A stretch of DNA of 64,000 nt. Origin: Gnetum montanum (lineage: Eukaryota; Streptophyta; Gnetopsida; Gnetales; Gnetaceae). Made by a program: the position numbers and the translations under genes. The stretch spans positions 49,047-113,046 of the forward strand of contig MNCI01012642.1 in NCBI GenBank assembly GCA_015680685.1, given 5' to 3'. Position 1 is the stretch's first letter. Each line of letters starts with the position of its first letter. Of this stretch, positions 10,360 to 22,188 are shown one piece after another. The notes beneath the pieces were generated by a model that was not told the origin of the DNA, made no database searches, and saw only the letters and a program-made list of their open reading frames with translations.

Positions 10360-11238
10360 TGATGAGTGGCGAGATACCCCTACACTTAACCATACGAAAC
10401 GAGCATAGCACACGCGATCTAGTCGAACTCCACAGATGGACTAGCTGTGGCACCTAGACAGTTATCCTTAGGTCGCAGTTCGCTGTCTTCCCACCTAGAC
10501 TAGTATTTATATTTGTCTCGTATGGTTTAGTCCAGAGTGAGGTGTCTGATGTGTTTCCTAATCTATGCTACTCCTGAAGGTAGTGGAAAATAATATTAAC
10601 TAAGCTAACTAGGAGATAAAGGGTAAGAGAATCTAATCTAGCCTAAGTGCGATGAGCAACTGATTCCTTGATCAACCGTACATATCTTGGATCTCGTGCA
10701 TGACTACCACTAGGATTACCAAGCGCAGATCCTAGGTATGCCACTGGGCTACCAAGTAGTCACACTTAAATGCTCATAATCAAGTTGTACTTGTTCTGCA
10801 TTGCGATGAGCAGCCGATTCCTTGACTAACCGTACACATCCTTAGATGCTCGTAATCAAGTTGTACTCATACCGCATTCTAGGAGTTTAAGGGTGAGAGA
10901 GAAAGCAGTAAATAACAATTAAATAATAATTAAATAAACAAAGTAACTACTGCAATGATGAAGTAATCTCGATCTTTATTGTCAGTCATGTGCATGTCCA
11001 AGTACGTCACACTCAGATAAAGGTTCNTTTGGAGTGGTCAAACTACTAGAGCTTCGCTACTTTTAACTCCTATTATCGAACAAGGGAGAGCCGTGTCTTA
11101 TTTATAGATATGGTGGCAGACTGCGATATTGCATACGCGATATTGTTGGGAAGACGCAATATCGCGGGGGATGCAATATCACGGCAGACGCAATATCGCG
11201 TACACGATATCGCGGCCTATGTGAATCGCGTCTCATCA
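10360..11238 (-). repeat. 5' LTR of element A, with an assembly gap
   Basis: The LTR is 879 bp with TATA at 11098-11107 and the GATATC array at 11125-11215. A single N at 11027 replaces about 67 bp present in the partner LTR between the AATAAAG-like word and GAGTGGTCAAAC. The length difference between the LTRs is therefore a sequencing or scaffolding gap rather than a biological deletion. Confidence 0.88.
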
Positions 11239-12783
11239 CTCGTTCTATGCATTGTTTTTTAATTAACAATCAAGACCATAGAATAAATAAATAAAACAAA
11301 CAAATAAATAAGCTCACAATAATAATAAGTTATGATTTAGAATAAACCTTAGAATTTAGTTTAATGGTTGCTACATCATCACCTTCCACATCATCACTTC
11401 CTAAAATTATCTCCCTAGGAACCTACCCTAGTTCAATTTGTAGGCCATAGTGCACTATTAAATAAATTCCATGATAAGAAAAATAGATTAATAAATAAGA
11501 ACATATGTAATACAAGTTAAAAATTGTATCTCATCTGAACCCTCCAAATTATGGACCCAAATAAGACATTCATTACCTTTCCTAGAACCTTCAACTCAAG
11601 CCCTCACAACTCTTTCCTCCTTAAGAAACTCAAGGTATAAAAAAGGATTAAATTCATGGATGCTATTGGTAAAGGAATTATAACTTAGGATCAAGCCCAT
11701 AAGAAAAAGGTACACAAGTTATAATATAAGGATCTTTAGGGTCATTTTTAGTGGCAACAACTAATTCCATGACAAGATATAAGGAAGAGAAACAAGAGAG
11801 AGAGAGAGAGACTAATCATATACTCTACTAGTTGTTGCACCATGGAAAAGAAAGCTGGAGTAGGAGTTAACTATGGGTTGTGAACCCCATAAAGCTTTAC
11901 AATATATAAATTGACACAAGCTATAATCAATCTCCTTAATAAAATCAACTTGGTAGTATTTCTTTCAAATAAGGGCACAATCCCTAACACAATCAGACAA
12001 ATCTCTTTGACAAAAAGATTGGAATTTAGGAGATTTTCTGTTAGGAACAAAAGGATTTGCCCTAGTATAAAAATTAAATGTATTTTGAAGAAGTAATAGT
12101 TAAATTTCCAAAAAAACATTCTTGAACGAGAACTTTTCCATATAAGATAACTATTACAATAATTTGTTATGATATTATTGGAGATAGAAATATTAGAAGT
12201 AGGAAATGCTAGTAACTCCTTTAGTTGAGAAGTTCTAAGGAGCTCAAAATCCTCAACATCCAACAAGCTACAAACCAAATCAATTGATTCCATGACATTA
12301 TTTTGATGTAAAAGAATAAAAACTATATTGGAGCTACCTAAGGGAGTAGGAGAGGATATTCCAAGAGTAGAAGAGGATTGGCCAAGACACTTTGGAGGAG
12401 CCATCTCATAATTTGTTATGCTGGAAAATCTCTCTGCATCTGTTACACAAAGGTATTCAATTGGGCAAAAAGACTTTCTTCTCCCATTAGTTTATTAAAG
12501 ATCTGTAAACCTTAACAGTACTGGAAGATGGAGTACATTAAAGAAAAGGGTAGTTATACTTGCATTAATACATAATTAATTATTCATCAATTTTAAATTA
12601 ACATTAACATTTATTTATTTTTTAAGTAATAGATGAAGTAAACGGGTATTATCTGAAGCTAAACATGTAGTGCTCTCCAAGATAATTCCAATAGTACCAA
12701 TTTCATTGAAATCCAACTTACACATTGGGAGTCTTGATGTATTTTAGTATACATGCAATTTATTTCATAATGGTAATAATAAT
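11239..12783. other. Sequence between elements A and T, mostly unassigned
   Basis: This is AT-rich host sequence (inside chromovirus F or an older insertion in it). It starts with the right CTCGT duplication of element A. It contains AAAT/AAAC microsatellite-like runs at 11280-11310, a short (GA)n run near 11797, and one long minus-strand open frame (11871-12404). No retrotransposon domain is visible. The continuation after element T is at 32306. Confidence 0.45.
11871..12404 (-). CDS. Hypothetical open frame of 177 codons
   Basis: It starts MAPPKCLGQSSSTLGISSPT and remains open for 534 bp. The first 75 residues are mixed and soluble (IDLVCSLLDVEDFELLR). The rest is Ile/Leu/Phe-rich, as expected from translated AT-rich non-coding DNA. 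I recognise no family. The N-terminal part may be a real exon of a dead gene, because other exon-like pieces lie on the same strand (see findings). It may equally be a chance frame. Confidence 0.2.
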   Translation of the reverse strand: MAPPKCLGQSSSTLGISSPTPLGSSNIVFILLHQNNVMESIDLVCSLLDVEDFELLRTSQLKELLAFPTSNISISNNIITNYCNSYLIWKSSRSRMFFWKFNYYFFKIHLIFILGQILLFLTENLLNSNLFVKEICLIVLGIVPLFERNTTKLILLRRLIIACVNLYIVKLYGVHNP

Positions 12784-14537
12784 TGTACTGACCTAAATTG
12801 TCAGTGTAAGGCTGGAAGGGAAATAACACTGAAAGATTGTCGGACAGGCACAGCTGACCCTGCCTTCGCCCAAGGGCAAGTTGGAAAAGAAAATGAAGGC
12901 AAAGTGCCTTGGATGGTCTGCACACAAATCAACCAAGGACTTCCTTGAGTGTAAACTATGGCTTGTGCTAGGGTTATCATAACTGATGTATTAAATTTAA
13001 ACAGAGCACACTAAATGTAAATAGAAACGTACACAGAATAGTATTGCAAGAAAAACGTAAACTGAATGTAAAGTAGAGTAAACAAAATAATAAATGGAAA
13101 AATGAATTGTATAGTATTTCTTAGAAACGATGTGCATTGGTCAAAGCATAGTTGCATGTAGGTGGCAAGTCAAACATCGAGCCTTAGGTAATGTGATGCA
13201 TTTCAAAAGTGCTTGGATGCTAGGAGTCCAGTGTGTCCAAGCGCCCAAGGATTGTTGGTATGAGTTTCCTAAGTCGTCAACCTTCAAAATTACCCCCATC
13301 CATTTATGTGAATTGACATGGTATTTATAGGGTTGGGTCAGGCTCGGGTGCTGAATTCAAGAATGGAATCAATGGTTGGAAGACGAGAGGAAAGCGGATC
13401 AAGTGACACGTGTCCAATGGATAGCTGTATGTTAGTTGGACATATATGGGAAAGCTACGTTCTGGACCAGGTACATTGTATCTTACAACATGTGACAACT
13501 CACTCAAGCCAACTCATGCTCATGGCACATACAATTCAGAGTGTAGAGCTTGATGAATGACGAAGGATGGAAATTTACAATGAAATAATAAGAGAAATTG
13601 ACTTTGCCTCACTTGAAACTTCTGGATTTCTGACTTGCCTGCTGCAGGATGTCAACTCAAGTGGTTTCATGGCTATTTGAGACATCCCCATTTGATTAGG
13701 ACCTCCAACGTGAGTTGATTTTGTCGCAGCGTGTCTTCAGCATGCGTTTGGAGTGCTTTTTCTTGGGCACGACCAACACTCATGCTGCTAGCGTGAGTGA
13801 GGTGTACTCGTACTGGGCACTCACACTGGGCACTCCCTTAGCATGACCTCAGCGTGAGTGAGGTAAAATGAAACATTTGATACCAAATTTTGATTTTTGA
13901 ACCTTGTTCCTTGAATGCGACCATTGCCTGAATGTGTCTAACCCTGAGAGTGATCTAAAATCTAGAATTTGAGCTTGAATGTGTCTTTGGAGCTATTTTC
14001 TATAGGTCACACTGCACTCATGCTGCCAGTGTGTCCACAGCATAAGCTACAGCATGACCTGTAGAACTTGCAATTTTGAGCTTAAAATTTAAAGGCTGGA
14101 GTTTGGAATTGTCGACCATGAACCTTGTGGGTGACTAGCACTTTGGAAATCTAGTCATTTTAACTGAATTTTGACTCAATTTTTGGGCTCAAAAGTTACT
14201 CACACTACACTCACACTAGCAGCATGACCTCAACATGAGTGATAGCATGAATGAGAAATTTTTCACTTTTTGGCCTAAAATTTGAGCCTTCGAACGCTGA
14301 ACTTTGAACTTCGAGCTAGGCACAATAGTAACCCTTGAGAATGCCTTGCATCCTCAGACTTAGCCACCTTTTACTTGATTCTAATGCCGTTTGGAGTTGG
14401 TCACGCTAAGGGCAAGCTACCTTGATAGCGTGAGCAAGCTAGGCTTGAGCTCCCTACCTTGGTCAAATTTTGTCTCCCAAAACTTTGAAAGGGCTTAAGT
14501 CATTTCAGAGTATTAGGACGAAATTAGTGGTGTTTCA
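12784..14537 (-). repeat. 3' LTR of element T
   Basis: The LTR is 1754 bp and aligns end to end with 30550-32305. It is rich in the words AGCGTGAG and AGCATGACC (13780-14240), as is the non-coding interior of the element. A TATA-type box on the minus strand (CTATAAATAC) is at 13321-13330. In the first 60 bases of the LTR pair I count about eight differences, so the insertion is old. Confidence 0.9.
13321..13330 (-). promoter_or_regulatory. TATA box in the LTR of element T
   Basis: The minus strand reads CTATAAATAC; the same box is at 31088-31097 in the 5' LTR. It is the best promoter candidate within the LTR. Confidence 0.55.
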
Positions 14538-14540
14538 TTG

Positions 14541-14550
14541 GACCCTCTTT
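14541..14550 (-). other. Polypurine tract of element T
   Basis: The minus strand reads AAAGAGGGTC, ending three bases before the 3' LTR. This is the expected position and composition of the plus-strand primer. Confidence 0.65.
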
Positions 14551-14552
14551 GT

Positions 14553-15760
14553 TCACATCTGGAGGAATCCACCCAAGAGGCATCGACAAAGAAGTTCAAA
14601 ACACCATGAACAACAAAGCATCAATCATTATCTGTCGGCCCTTGGCCGGATGTCATCGCGCTGTGTTCAAAAGTACATGGGATTGAGAGGATGTGGTTCA
14701 AGATGCAAGGGAATTTATTGTAATTGGGAAAATCAGGATTTGATCAAGGATTATGATTGTTATTAGGATTGTGGGAGAGGAAATGTTCTCATGTAAATGA
14801 GCTATGTCTTTGGTACTTGTCAATAGCCAGTGTTCAGCAGACTCGGAGCCAAGACATAGGAGGTGCGTTCTTTGGAGAAACGAGACTCTCATAGAGTGTT
14901 TATGGGGCCCGTTGTAAATAGCCAAAGCCATGCGATGATGTGCAACACAGTCTCTTTGAGACACAAGTGTAGCTATTTTCCAAGATAATTTTCTTCTCAC
15001 CTGGGGCTTGTATGAGAATAGCCAATAGTCTTTTGTTTATGATATCAACGGGGTCATGAAGATCTTTTCCATGCATTTTTCTCTTTGACCTTTTTTTTCT
15101 TCTCCTTTTTTTTGTTTCTCTTTTCTTTTGTTTTTGTTTTGTTTTGTTTTTTCTTTTTTCTTTTATTTTTTTTTTGTTTTTCTCTTCTATCTTTTGAAAG
15201 AGCTTGCATTTAGTGCTACACTCGTGTTCAAGTACTTGCATTTTGTGTTATGCATCGTATACTATGTTTTGCATTGCAACTACTTAGAGAGTCATAGTGT
15301 GTGATAGTGTATCAACAGTTTTGGGATGAGTAGGATGTATCAAGGGTGTGTAATTGAATAGGATAAGGGGGCATGATGGGGAAATAGGGGATGTATCGGG
15401 AGTCAGGAATGTACTTATGAACAGATTGAATAACGCAATTGCATGCGTTAGGAACAATGTGATACCTTGTCGTCATGATGAAGTGCATCTATGCATGAAC
15501 ATCTCAGGCATGTCATCCTCGAAACACAACTCCAAGAAGACAAGAAAACCACAAATGGATTAGACAACTAAGCACTTTAAAGAAGGAGATGAACAAGGAG
15601 ATGGATCCACCGAGTGCAATTTCAAAGCAAACAGAATCATGAACAACATTAGCTTCATCATGATCCATGAGACATTATGCAGTAGGTTCTTTGTGGAACA
15701 GGTATAGCCAATTGTAGTAGCATGTCTTTTTTAGTATTGCCTAGCCGTCGATGATGCTGC
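14553..15760. other. 3' untranslated region of element T with a polypyrimidine tract
   Basis: The region lies between the LTR and the tandem repeats. From about 15083 to 15195 the plus strand is almost pure T/C/G with long T runs (A/G-rich on the coding strand). Open frames here, including a lysine-rich one, come from that composition. No gene is recognised. Confidence 0.6.
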
Positions 15761-16245
15761 CAGTTTATAGTCCTAGCAAACTGTTGTGGATTAGTTTCAT
15801 GTCATAATCCTTTGGACGACACTAGTTTAGCATCATAGCAGATAGTGTGCTAATAGTTTAAAGTCGTAGCAGACTGTGAAGAGGCAAACCGATTTATAGT
15901 CTTAGCAGACTCTGGATGCTAGTTTCAAGTCATGGCAAACAAATGTTGCAATTTAATGTCATGTCGGATGGAGCTTTGTGATGTCAATTTACTATTATGA
16001 CTCCAAGACATTCTGTGGTGCCAGTTTCAAGTCATTGCCCCAGGACCATTCTATGGTATCAGTTTTAAGTCATGATGCCAGGACTTTTCTATGGTATCAG
16101 TTTTAAGTCACGATGCCAGGAATTTTCTGTGGTATCAGTTTTAAGTCACGATGCCAGGAGTTTTCTATGGTATCAGTTTTAAGTCATGATTCCAGGACTT
16201 TTTTGTGGTATCAGTTTTAAGTCATGATGCTAGGACTTTTACATA
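15760..16245. repeat. 38-bp tandem repeat array in the 3' untranslated region of element T
   Basis: From 16055 the word GGTATCAG recurs at 16055, 16093, 16131, 16169 and 16207, exactly every 38 bp. The unit also contains TTTTAAGTCATGATGCCAGG. More diverged units with TAGTTTAAAGTCGTAGCAG reach back to about 15760. Tandem arrays in this position are known from Ogre/Tat elements and can seed satellite DNA. Confidence 0.85.
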
Positions 16246-16256
16246 CCTCAAGTTTA

Positions 16257-19200
16257 TTAGACATAGTACCATTTCAGGTACAGGTGATTTGTAGGATTGG
16301 CGAACTCATTCTCGTCCATGTCAGCAAGTTTGAATGCTCTGTTATTGTATGCCTTGGTGACTAAGTAAGGCCCTTCCCAATTGGCTGAGAATTTATCTAG
16401 ATGTTTGCAGGTGGCCTTAAGGACTAGATCTCCTTCTTTGATTAGGTGTTTATGGATATCATGTTTGTGCCATTGCCGCTGTTGTTTCTGGTACCACTTG
16501 ATTTGATCAAGCGTTCGCACACGTTCTTCCTCTAGCAAGTCAAGGTCAAGGATGCGTAGTTCATTATTTTGGCTTTCATTGAGGAGGCTCGAGAGAGCTA
16601 TACGCAATGAGGGAACCTATAATTCTAAAGGCAAAATGACTTCAAATCCGTATACAAGGCTATATGGAGTTTTACCTGTAGATGTGCGATGTGTCGTTTT
16701 GTATGCCCACAATGCATAGACCAATTGCTCATGCCATCATTTCTTACTCTGATTTAGCATCTTTTTGAGCACCATGATGACAATCTTGTTTGTAGATTCT
16801 ACTTGACCATTGCTCTGTGGGTAGTAGGGTGATGAAAATGCATGTTTAATACCCAGGCTTTCACAAAAACTTTTAGTATCTGCACTGCTGAACTGCTGTC
16901 CATTATCAGTAACGATGGTCATTGGAATACCAAAACAAGTCATGATATTTTCTATTCTGAAAGTGCAAATGTGTTTTGAAGTGGTCTTCCTAAGGGGGAT
17001 AGCTTCTACCCATTTTTTGAAGTATACGGTTGTAGTGATAATAAAGCTATGTATCGGAGAGGATGATAGAGTTATTGGTCCAATTAAGTCTAATCCCCAT
17101 TTTTGAAATGGCCATGTGATTCATGTTGTGTGTAATTCATTAGGTGGCACATGTATTAGATTACCATACTTTTGGCAAATGTCACACGTTCTGACCTTGG
17201 AGATGCAATCGTATTCCATGTGTGGCTAGTAATAGCCTAATCGCCTAATCTTCATTGCCATTGCTTTGGGTGCTATGTGCCCTCCACAAAGTCCTTCATG
17301 GACTTGTTCTAAAATTGTTTGACTATCGATGCTACTAATGCACATCAGTAGAATACCTTCGTAGGATTTGTGACAGGTGTCTCCTATTTGCGCATATTGC
17401 CGAGAGCGTTTTCGCACGATGTCCTTTTGAGCATTTGTCAAGTGTTGTGGAGGTTCGCCTCTTAGAAGATACTCTTTTATGTCATCATACCATTCTATTG
17501 CATGTGTTGTGCTAACGGATGTTATAGGCATTTCATTAAGAGTATTAATTATAGGTTCGACACAACTTGTTATAGAGCTAGGTAACGCATGGAACATTTC
17601 GGGTGTCATATTTAAAGCTAATGTAGCAAGTGCATCGATGATGGTGTTTTTGCTTCTAGGGACATGCTGTATATTTTTTTCTACTAGTTTCCTTTGCATA
17701 TGTTTGGTCAAATCACAATACGGTTGCAAATGGAGAGCCTTACATGCGTAAAACTTAGTGACCTAGTTAATGGCTAGCTGTGAATCACCTCGAACCATAA
17801 TACATGAGATTCCTAAAGTCAATGCTACTTGAAGACCTCTAAGAAGACTTTGGTACTGTACCATGTTATTGGTATAAGGAAAGGTTAATCGGTAGGTGAA
17901 GGGTTGGATCTCTCCAGAGGTGTATGTTAAAATGGCCACAGCACTTCCTCCTCGGGAGGTTGAAGCTCCATTGAAATAGAGGATTGCCTTGTAGTTATCA
18001 GGTACAGTGTCTATACTATTAACATTTTCATTAGGGAACTCAGGGTTAACTATTGCTTGATCATGCGTTGGTGAGATGGCTAATTGTGTGACTATTTCTT
18101 GACCTTTTGTGGAAGATTGAGCAACATAGTGTAAGTTAAACTCTGTGATCATTGCTTTCCATCTAGCTATCCTACTTGATTCGTAGATGTTGTTGGTGAT
18201 AGCGCGGAGTACGTTATCTTTGTAAATAATGTAAACTTGACTGTGGAAGAGATAATGTCGCCATTTCTTCAAGGCAAAAATGAGGGCAAGACATGATTTC
18301 TCTACGTCGTTGTATCGTTGTTCATAGGTAATTAAAGCATGGCTTAGGTAATATACAGGGATCTCGGCTCCATCTTGACATTTTTGACAAAGCATTGATG
18401 TAATGGAAGAATTAGAAGTTGCAAGGTAGATATAGAAGGGTTTATTGCCTTGCGGGGGATGAATGGTTGGTAGTTGAGCTAGCTCTTGTTTTATGTTCTC
18501 AAATACTGCTTGACATTGTTGGGTCCATTGAAAATGCACATTTTTTTGTAACAAGTGTTGCATGGGTCTTAACTTATCTGTCAACCTCTCGATAAAGCGT
18601 CTTATGAACTATAGTCTACCTTGAAGACCACGTAGTTTGGTAAGGTTATTTGGTGGTTGCATATTAGTTATTACCTTAACCTTATCAGGGTCTACCCATA
18701 TTCCCATTTCAGAGACCACGAAGCCTAGCATCTTGCCTGTTTTAACACCAAATACACACTTCTTTGGATTGAGTCTAAGGTCATATTTGAGACAATGTTT
18801 AAGCACTAAGTTTAGATCTTTTGCATGGTGTTCGATTGTTTTAGATTTGACCACGATATAGTCAACCTAATCATTGAGAAAATTGAGCATGTAATCACTA
18901 AATATATATGTCATTACTCATTGATATGTAGCTCCTGCATTTTTAAGGCCAAATGACATCATAGTGTAGAAGAATGTACCCCAATGTGTCATGAAATTTG
19001 TTTTGAGTTGATGTTTCGAATTGATTCTTATTTGGTTATATCCTGAAGATCCATCCATAAAGGATAATATTGCATGCCCAATAGTTGTATCAATAAGTTG
19101 GTCAATACTAGGTAATGGGAAATCATCCTTTATAGTGGCTATGTTGAGATCATGGAAGTCGATGCATATGCGTGTACTACCGTTCTTCTTAGGAACCACA

Positions 19201-19740
19201 ACAATGTTTGATACCCAATTGGAATAATCAATGGCCCGGATGAAGCCAGCTTGGTAGAGCTTTGTGATTTCAGCATGGACAGCCAATGCTACCTCGGGTT
19301 TGACCTTCCGTGCTTTTTGTTTTACTAGTTTAATTTTTTCATCGAGAATGATGTTGTGTTGGATGATTCGGGGGTCTAGTCCTAGCATGTCGATATATGA
19401 CCATGTGAATATTTTTATGTTTTCTTTTAACACTTGAGTTATGTCACCTATGAGTTGTGAGTCTAGTAATGCACTTAATTTCAATGTTCTGGCTTCACCA
19501 TTGACCATGATAATGGGGATTTCAACTAGAGGATCTTCAGTGATATTGTTAGCTTCTAGATCTTAAGTGTTAGTCACATTTTTAGAACAGTCTGATGTTT
19601 CTTGAGTGGAGGCTATTAAATTGGTATAGGTGGATGGATTTAGATCCAAGGATTTCAGGTTGATTGCTCTTTCTACCTCCCCGTATGGTCAACTAAGAGA
19701 CAATGTTGAGAGGATATTCTTGGTGGCCATGTGCTTGCTC
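16257..19740 (-). pseudogene. Element T pol: RT, RNase H, second RNase H and integrase, decayed
   Basis: The frame opens near 19731 (MATKNIL...) and reads ICIDFHDLNIATIKDDFPLP and FMDGSSGYNQIRI (RT, 19200-19030). It continues with a first RNase H (FYIYLATSNSS...; EQRYNDVEKSCLAL; near 18460-18160), then an archaeal-type second RNase H (YKAILYFNGASTSRGGSAVA, GDSQLAIN; 17990-17765). Integrase follows: HEGLCGGH and CDICQKYG in the zinc region, WGLDLIGPI, TDNGQQF and SNGQVESTNK in the core, and a GDLVLK...WEGPYLV C-terminal domain ending at 16257. The RT active site, normally YVDD, reads stop-V-D-Y near 18858-18869. The second RNase H has Asn and Gln where catalytic Asp and Glu are expected. Several other stops occur, so it is non-functional. 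Confidence 0.88.
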
Positions 19741-19846
19741 CTGCCAATTTAAAATGGGAGTGAAGTAAGAGACACCCTCTTGGCGAAAGAGTTACTAAAT
19801 ATAAGTGAACTATGTACTGACAAAAATTAGGAGATGCAACGAAAAT

Positions 19847-19930
19847 CATGGTAGTTTAAGGCCATACTAGGCCGCATGGCAGTTTAAGGCCATATTGGGC
19901 CACATGGCAATTTAAGGCAATACCGGGCCA
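19847..19930. repeat. 28-bp tandem repeat, three units
   Basis: Units start CATGG at 19847, 19875 and 19903 and read like CATGGCAGTTTAAGGCCATA followed by a GGGCCA end. The core AGTTTAAGGCCAT resembles the AGTTTTAAGTCATGATGCC core of the 3' array at 15760-16245. Confidence 0.8.
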
Positions 19931-22188
19931 CTAATGTTGACTTGTCATTTGGGCTGAGTATATGCACCATTTTTAAATTTTTAAATTTTTTAAATTTTAA
20001 ATTTTTGATTGAATAATAAGATCATGGAGATTTTAAATTTTTATAAATTTTACGTGCATTTTTACATATTTCCATATGTTTATATATATTCATTTATTTT
20101 TGTTGTTGATTTTTCTGCACTTTTCTCCTCTTCTTCATAAGAATTTTTGGGCCTCATCTCTAGAGGTTGGAATAACAAGGAATATTAGGCAAGCACAAGG
20201 CAAAGATGACATAAACCATAACATGTAAACATGGGGAAGTAAGATTAAAATAAACAGGGAAGATAAAATAAAAGACAATAAATTAAATTAAATTAAATTA
20301 AGAATATTAGGGGTTAGAAAAAGGGGATTTTTGGAGTACAAATAATCATTTTTGTTAGCATGAGTTCCTGGAAATTTGCACAACAATGTGAGCTACAGTG
20401 CAGACAGTGTGAGCCAAGGCATTAGCGTCAGCGTGAGTAGGGCAAATCATGAAGGACAAGGGTAGAAGAAAGGCAAGCTGAGACAAGGGGAAGAGGCAGG
20501 TAGATCTGGCATTTGTGGAGGAGAGTGAAGAGCTTCTCCAGCATCTCCCCCAAGCTAGGATTCTAATGTGGAAGAAGGCCTTGCACAGGTAAGTTTGTTT
20601 TCCTTTGTTTTCCTCTGGTATTTTTACCAACAACGTTACCTAGGGTAAACTTTTGTGGCTGTGATTTTTGGATTTCTGGGCTTGTGGCATCAGTGTGAGC
20701 AGTGTCAATGTAAATTTGGGACGTGAGTGTTAGGATATCCAACCCAGCGTGATCTTTCAGGGCTTCTTGCGGCATGCATTTTGGGGTTTTCAGGGCAAGG
20801 GTAGCATGATTTGTGAATTTTTTTGGATTTTTGGGAAGGAAATGGCCAGCGTGAGTGTGGGCAGGTTACTACGGGAGATGGGCATCATGGATAGCTAGAT
20901 CTTTGCAACGTGAGTTGCTGGTTTTTGGTTCACGCTAGAATGCAATGTTGAGAAATTAGTGTGAGTGGCTTGACAAGCCCAAACTGCATAGACATCAGCA
21001 TGAATGGTTGGCCCCAAGTGCAAGTGTGAGTTAGGAGGGAAGGCCATCGTGAGCATCCTATCCTCATTGGTAGTGCAAGGTACAAATTTTCAATTTTTGT
21101 AGGGCAGTGTGAGCTGCAAATTTTCCATTTTTGTTGGGCAGCGTGAGCTGTAGAATTTTGGCTTCAAGGTAAGGCAGCATGAGTTGTGAATTTATTTTGG
21201 ATTTTTGGGCAGGGCAACTTTAGTTTTAAGTCAAGAATGGCCAGCATTCCAGGGGAAAGCTCAACATGATTTTCAGCCTTCCTAGCAGCATGAGTTTAGG
21301 GCTCCTTGCAACGTGATTTTTTAGGGGGGGTCTTAGCGTGAGTGTAGGGAGGAAGGCTTTTTATTTTTCATTTGACTTATAGTATGGGTTGCAGTGGAAA
21401 AAAGCCTATTTATTTTGCCTACAACATGACTGGGGAGGTTTCCTATTTATGGCCTAGACAATGCCAATTCAACTTTTCATTTGTCTATGCATGTGTAATT
21501 GCCTGGTTTTCAGGCTTGGCAACGTGAAAACAGATACTAGGGCAACGTGAGCTGGCTCCCAGCATGAGCTTGAACATGAGAAAATCATCGAGAGAGTATT
21601 GAGAGGAGACAGGGGAGATAGGTAGCATGATTTTTGCTGGACAGGCCCAGGATGAGCTCCCTTAGTGTGAGTCACCTAGGAAATAAGCTATTCCAGCGTT
21701 AGTTGTTGGAAACGGGCCCCAGCGTTAGTTGTTGGTAGGGAAATTCTTAGCGTAAGCTGCCAGGGACACCCAATGTGGGCTTAAAACATGAAGATCTGCA
21801 TCGTTTCCTAGGATTCAAGCCTTGCTTCAATGAGTATTCACATTTTGTACTTTTGTGTAGACTTACTATGAAATGGATTTCAATGTACCCCAATGAGCGT
21901 AAGATACACTAAATAGATATTGGTGTCCTTGTCTCATGGGGTGATGCTGTGTACTCAAAGTGTCTGTTTATGTGATTTTTTGGTTTATCCTATTGTTAGC
22001 GCTTAGATTCTTCACTTATCTAATGTTTTGGTTGTATGAAGGGGCCCTAAATCTTCTCTTCTCGTCGTTGAGCTTGTTGGCGTACTTTCTTGGTTTGGCC
22101 CCTTTGGACCAGACACACGTCCCTATGATATATGCATTGTGCCCCATGTGATATGGTTCCGCCCTAGTGTTAGTTCATTTTTTTCCTT
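19931..22188. other. Non-coding part of the element T intron, rich in AGCGTGAG words
   Basis: AT-rich sequence to about 20330 includes a four-fold AATTA run near 20281. From 20340 to 21750 come dozens of variants of AGCGTGAG, AGCATGAG and AGTGTGAG every 20-60 bp, without a fixed period. The same words crowd the LTRs and the leader at 30140-30385. No convincing coding frame is present, although exon 1 of the antisense gene may lie in the last few hundred bases. Confidence 0.6.

Larger units (their letters stand above)
3819..11238 (-). mobile_element. Element A: non-autonomous Athila-like LTR retrotransposon carrying an extra ORF
   Basis: LTRs at 3819-4764 and 10360-11238 start TGATGAGTGGCG and end CTCATCA on the plus strand. 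They are flanked by a perfect duplication CTCGT (3814-3818, 11239-11243). The primer site (10341-10358) and polypurine tract (minus strand, just after 4764) both show that the element reads on the minus strand. The 5.6-kb interior contains a proline/histidine-rich gag remnant, a conserved non-coding block and a long decayed ORF. It has no recognisable protease, RT or integrase. Element C (44115-56102) is a sister copy with the same extra ORF. The pol-bearing relative in this window is element E. Confidence 0.88.

Noticed and set aside
15083-15241. Lysine/arginine-rich minus-strand frame (KRETKKRRRKKRSKRK)
   Set aside because: It is a translation of the polypyrimidine tract complement; there is no conserved domain and it lies in the 3' untranslated region.
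16017-16245. CRISPR-like repeats
   Set aside because: The 38-bp units are head-to-tail without unique spacers, and the context is a plant retrotransposon.
21960-22151. 63-codon hydrophobic frame (VIFWFILLLALRFFTYLMFW) as first exon of the antisense gene
   Set aside because: It has no splice donor in phase with the next exon, and the hydrophobic content follows from T-rich sequence. The first exon remains unidentified.
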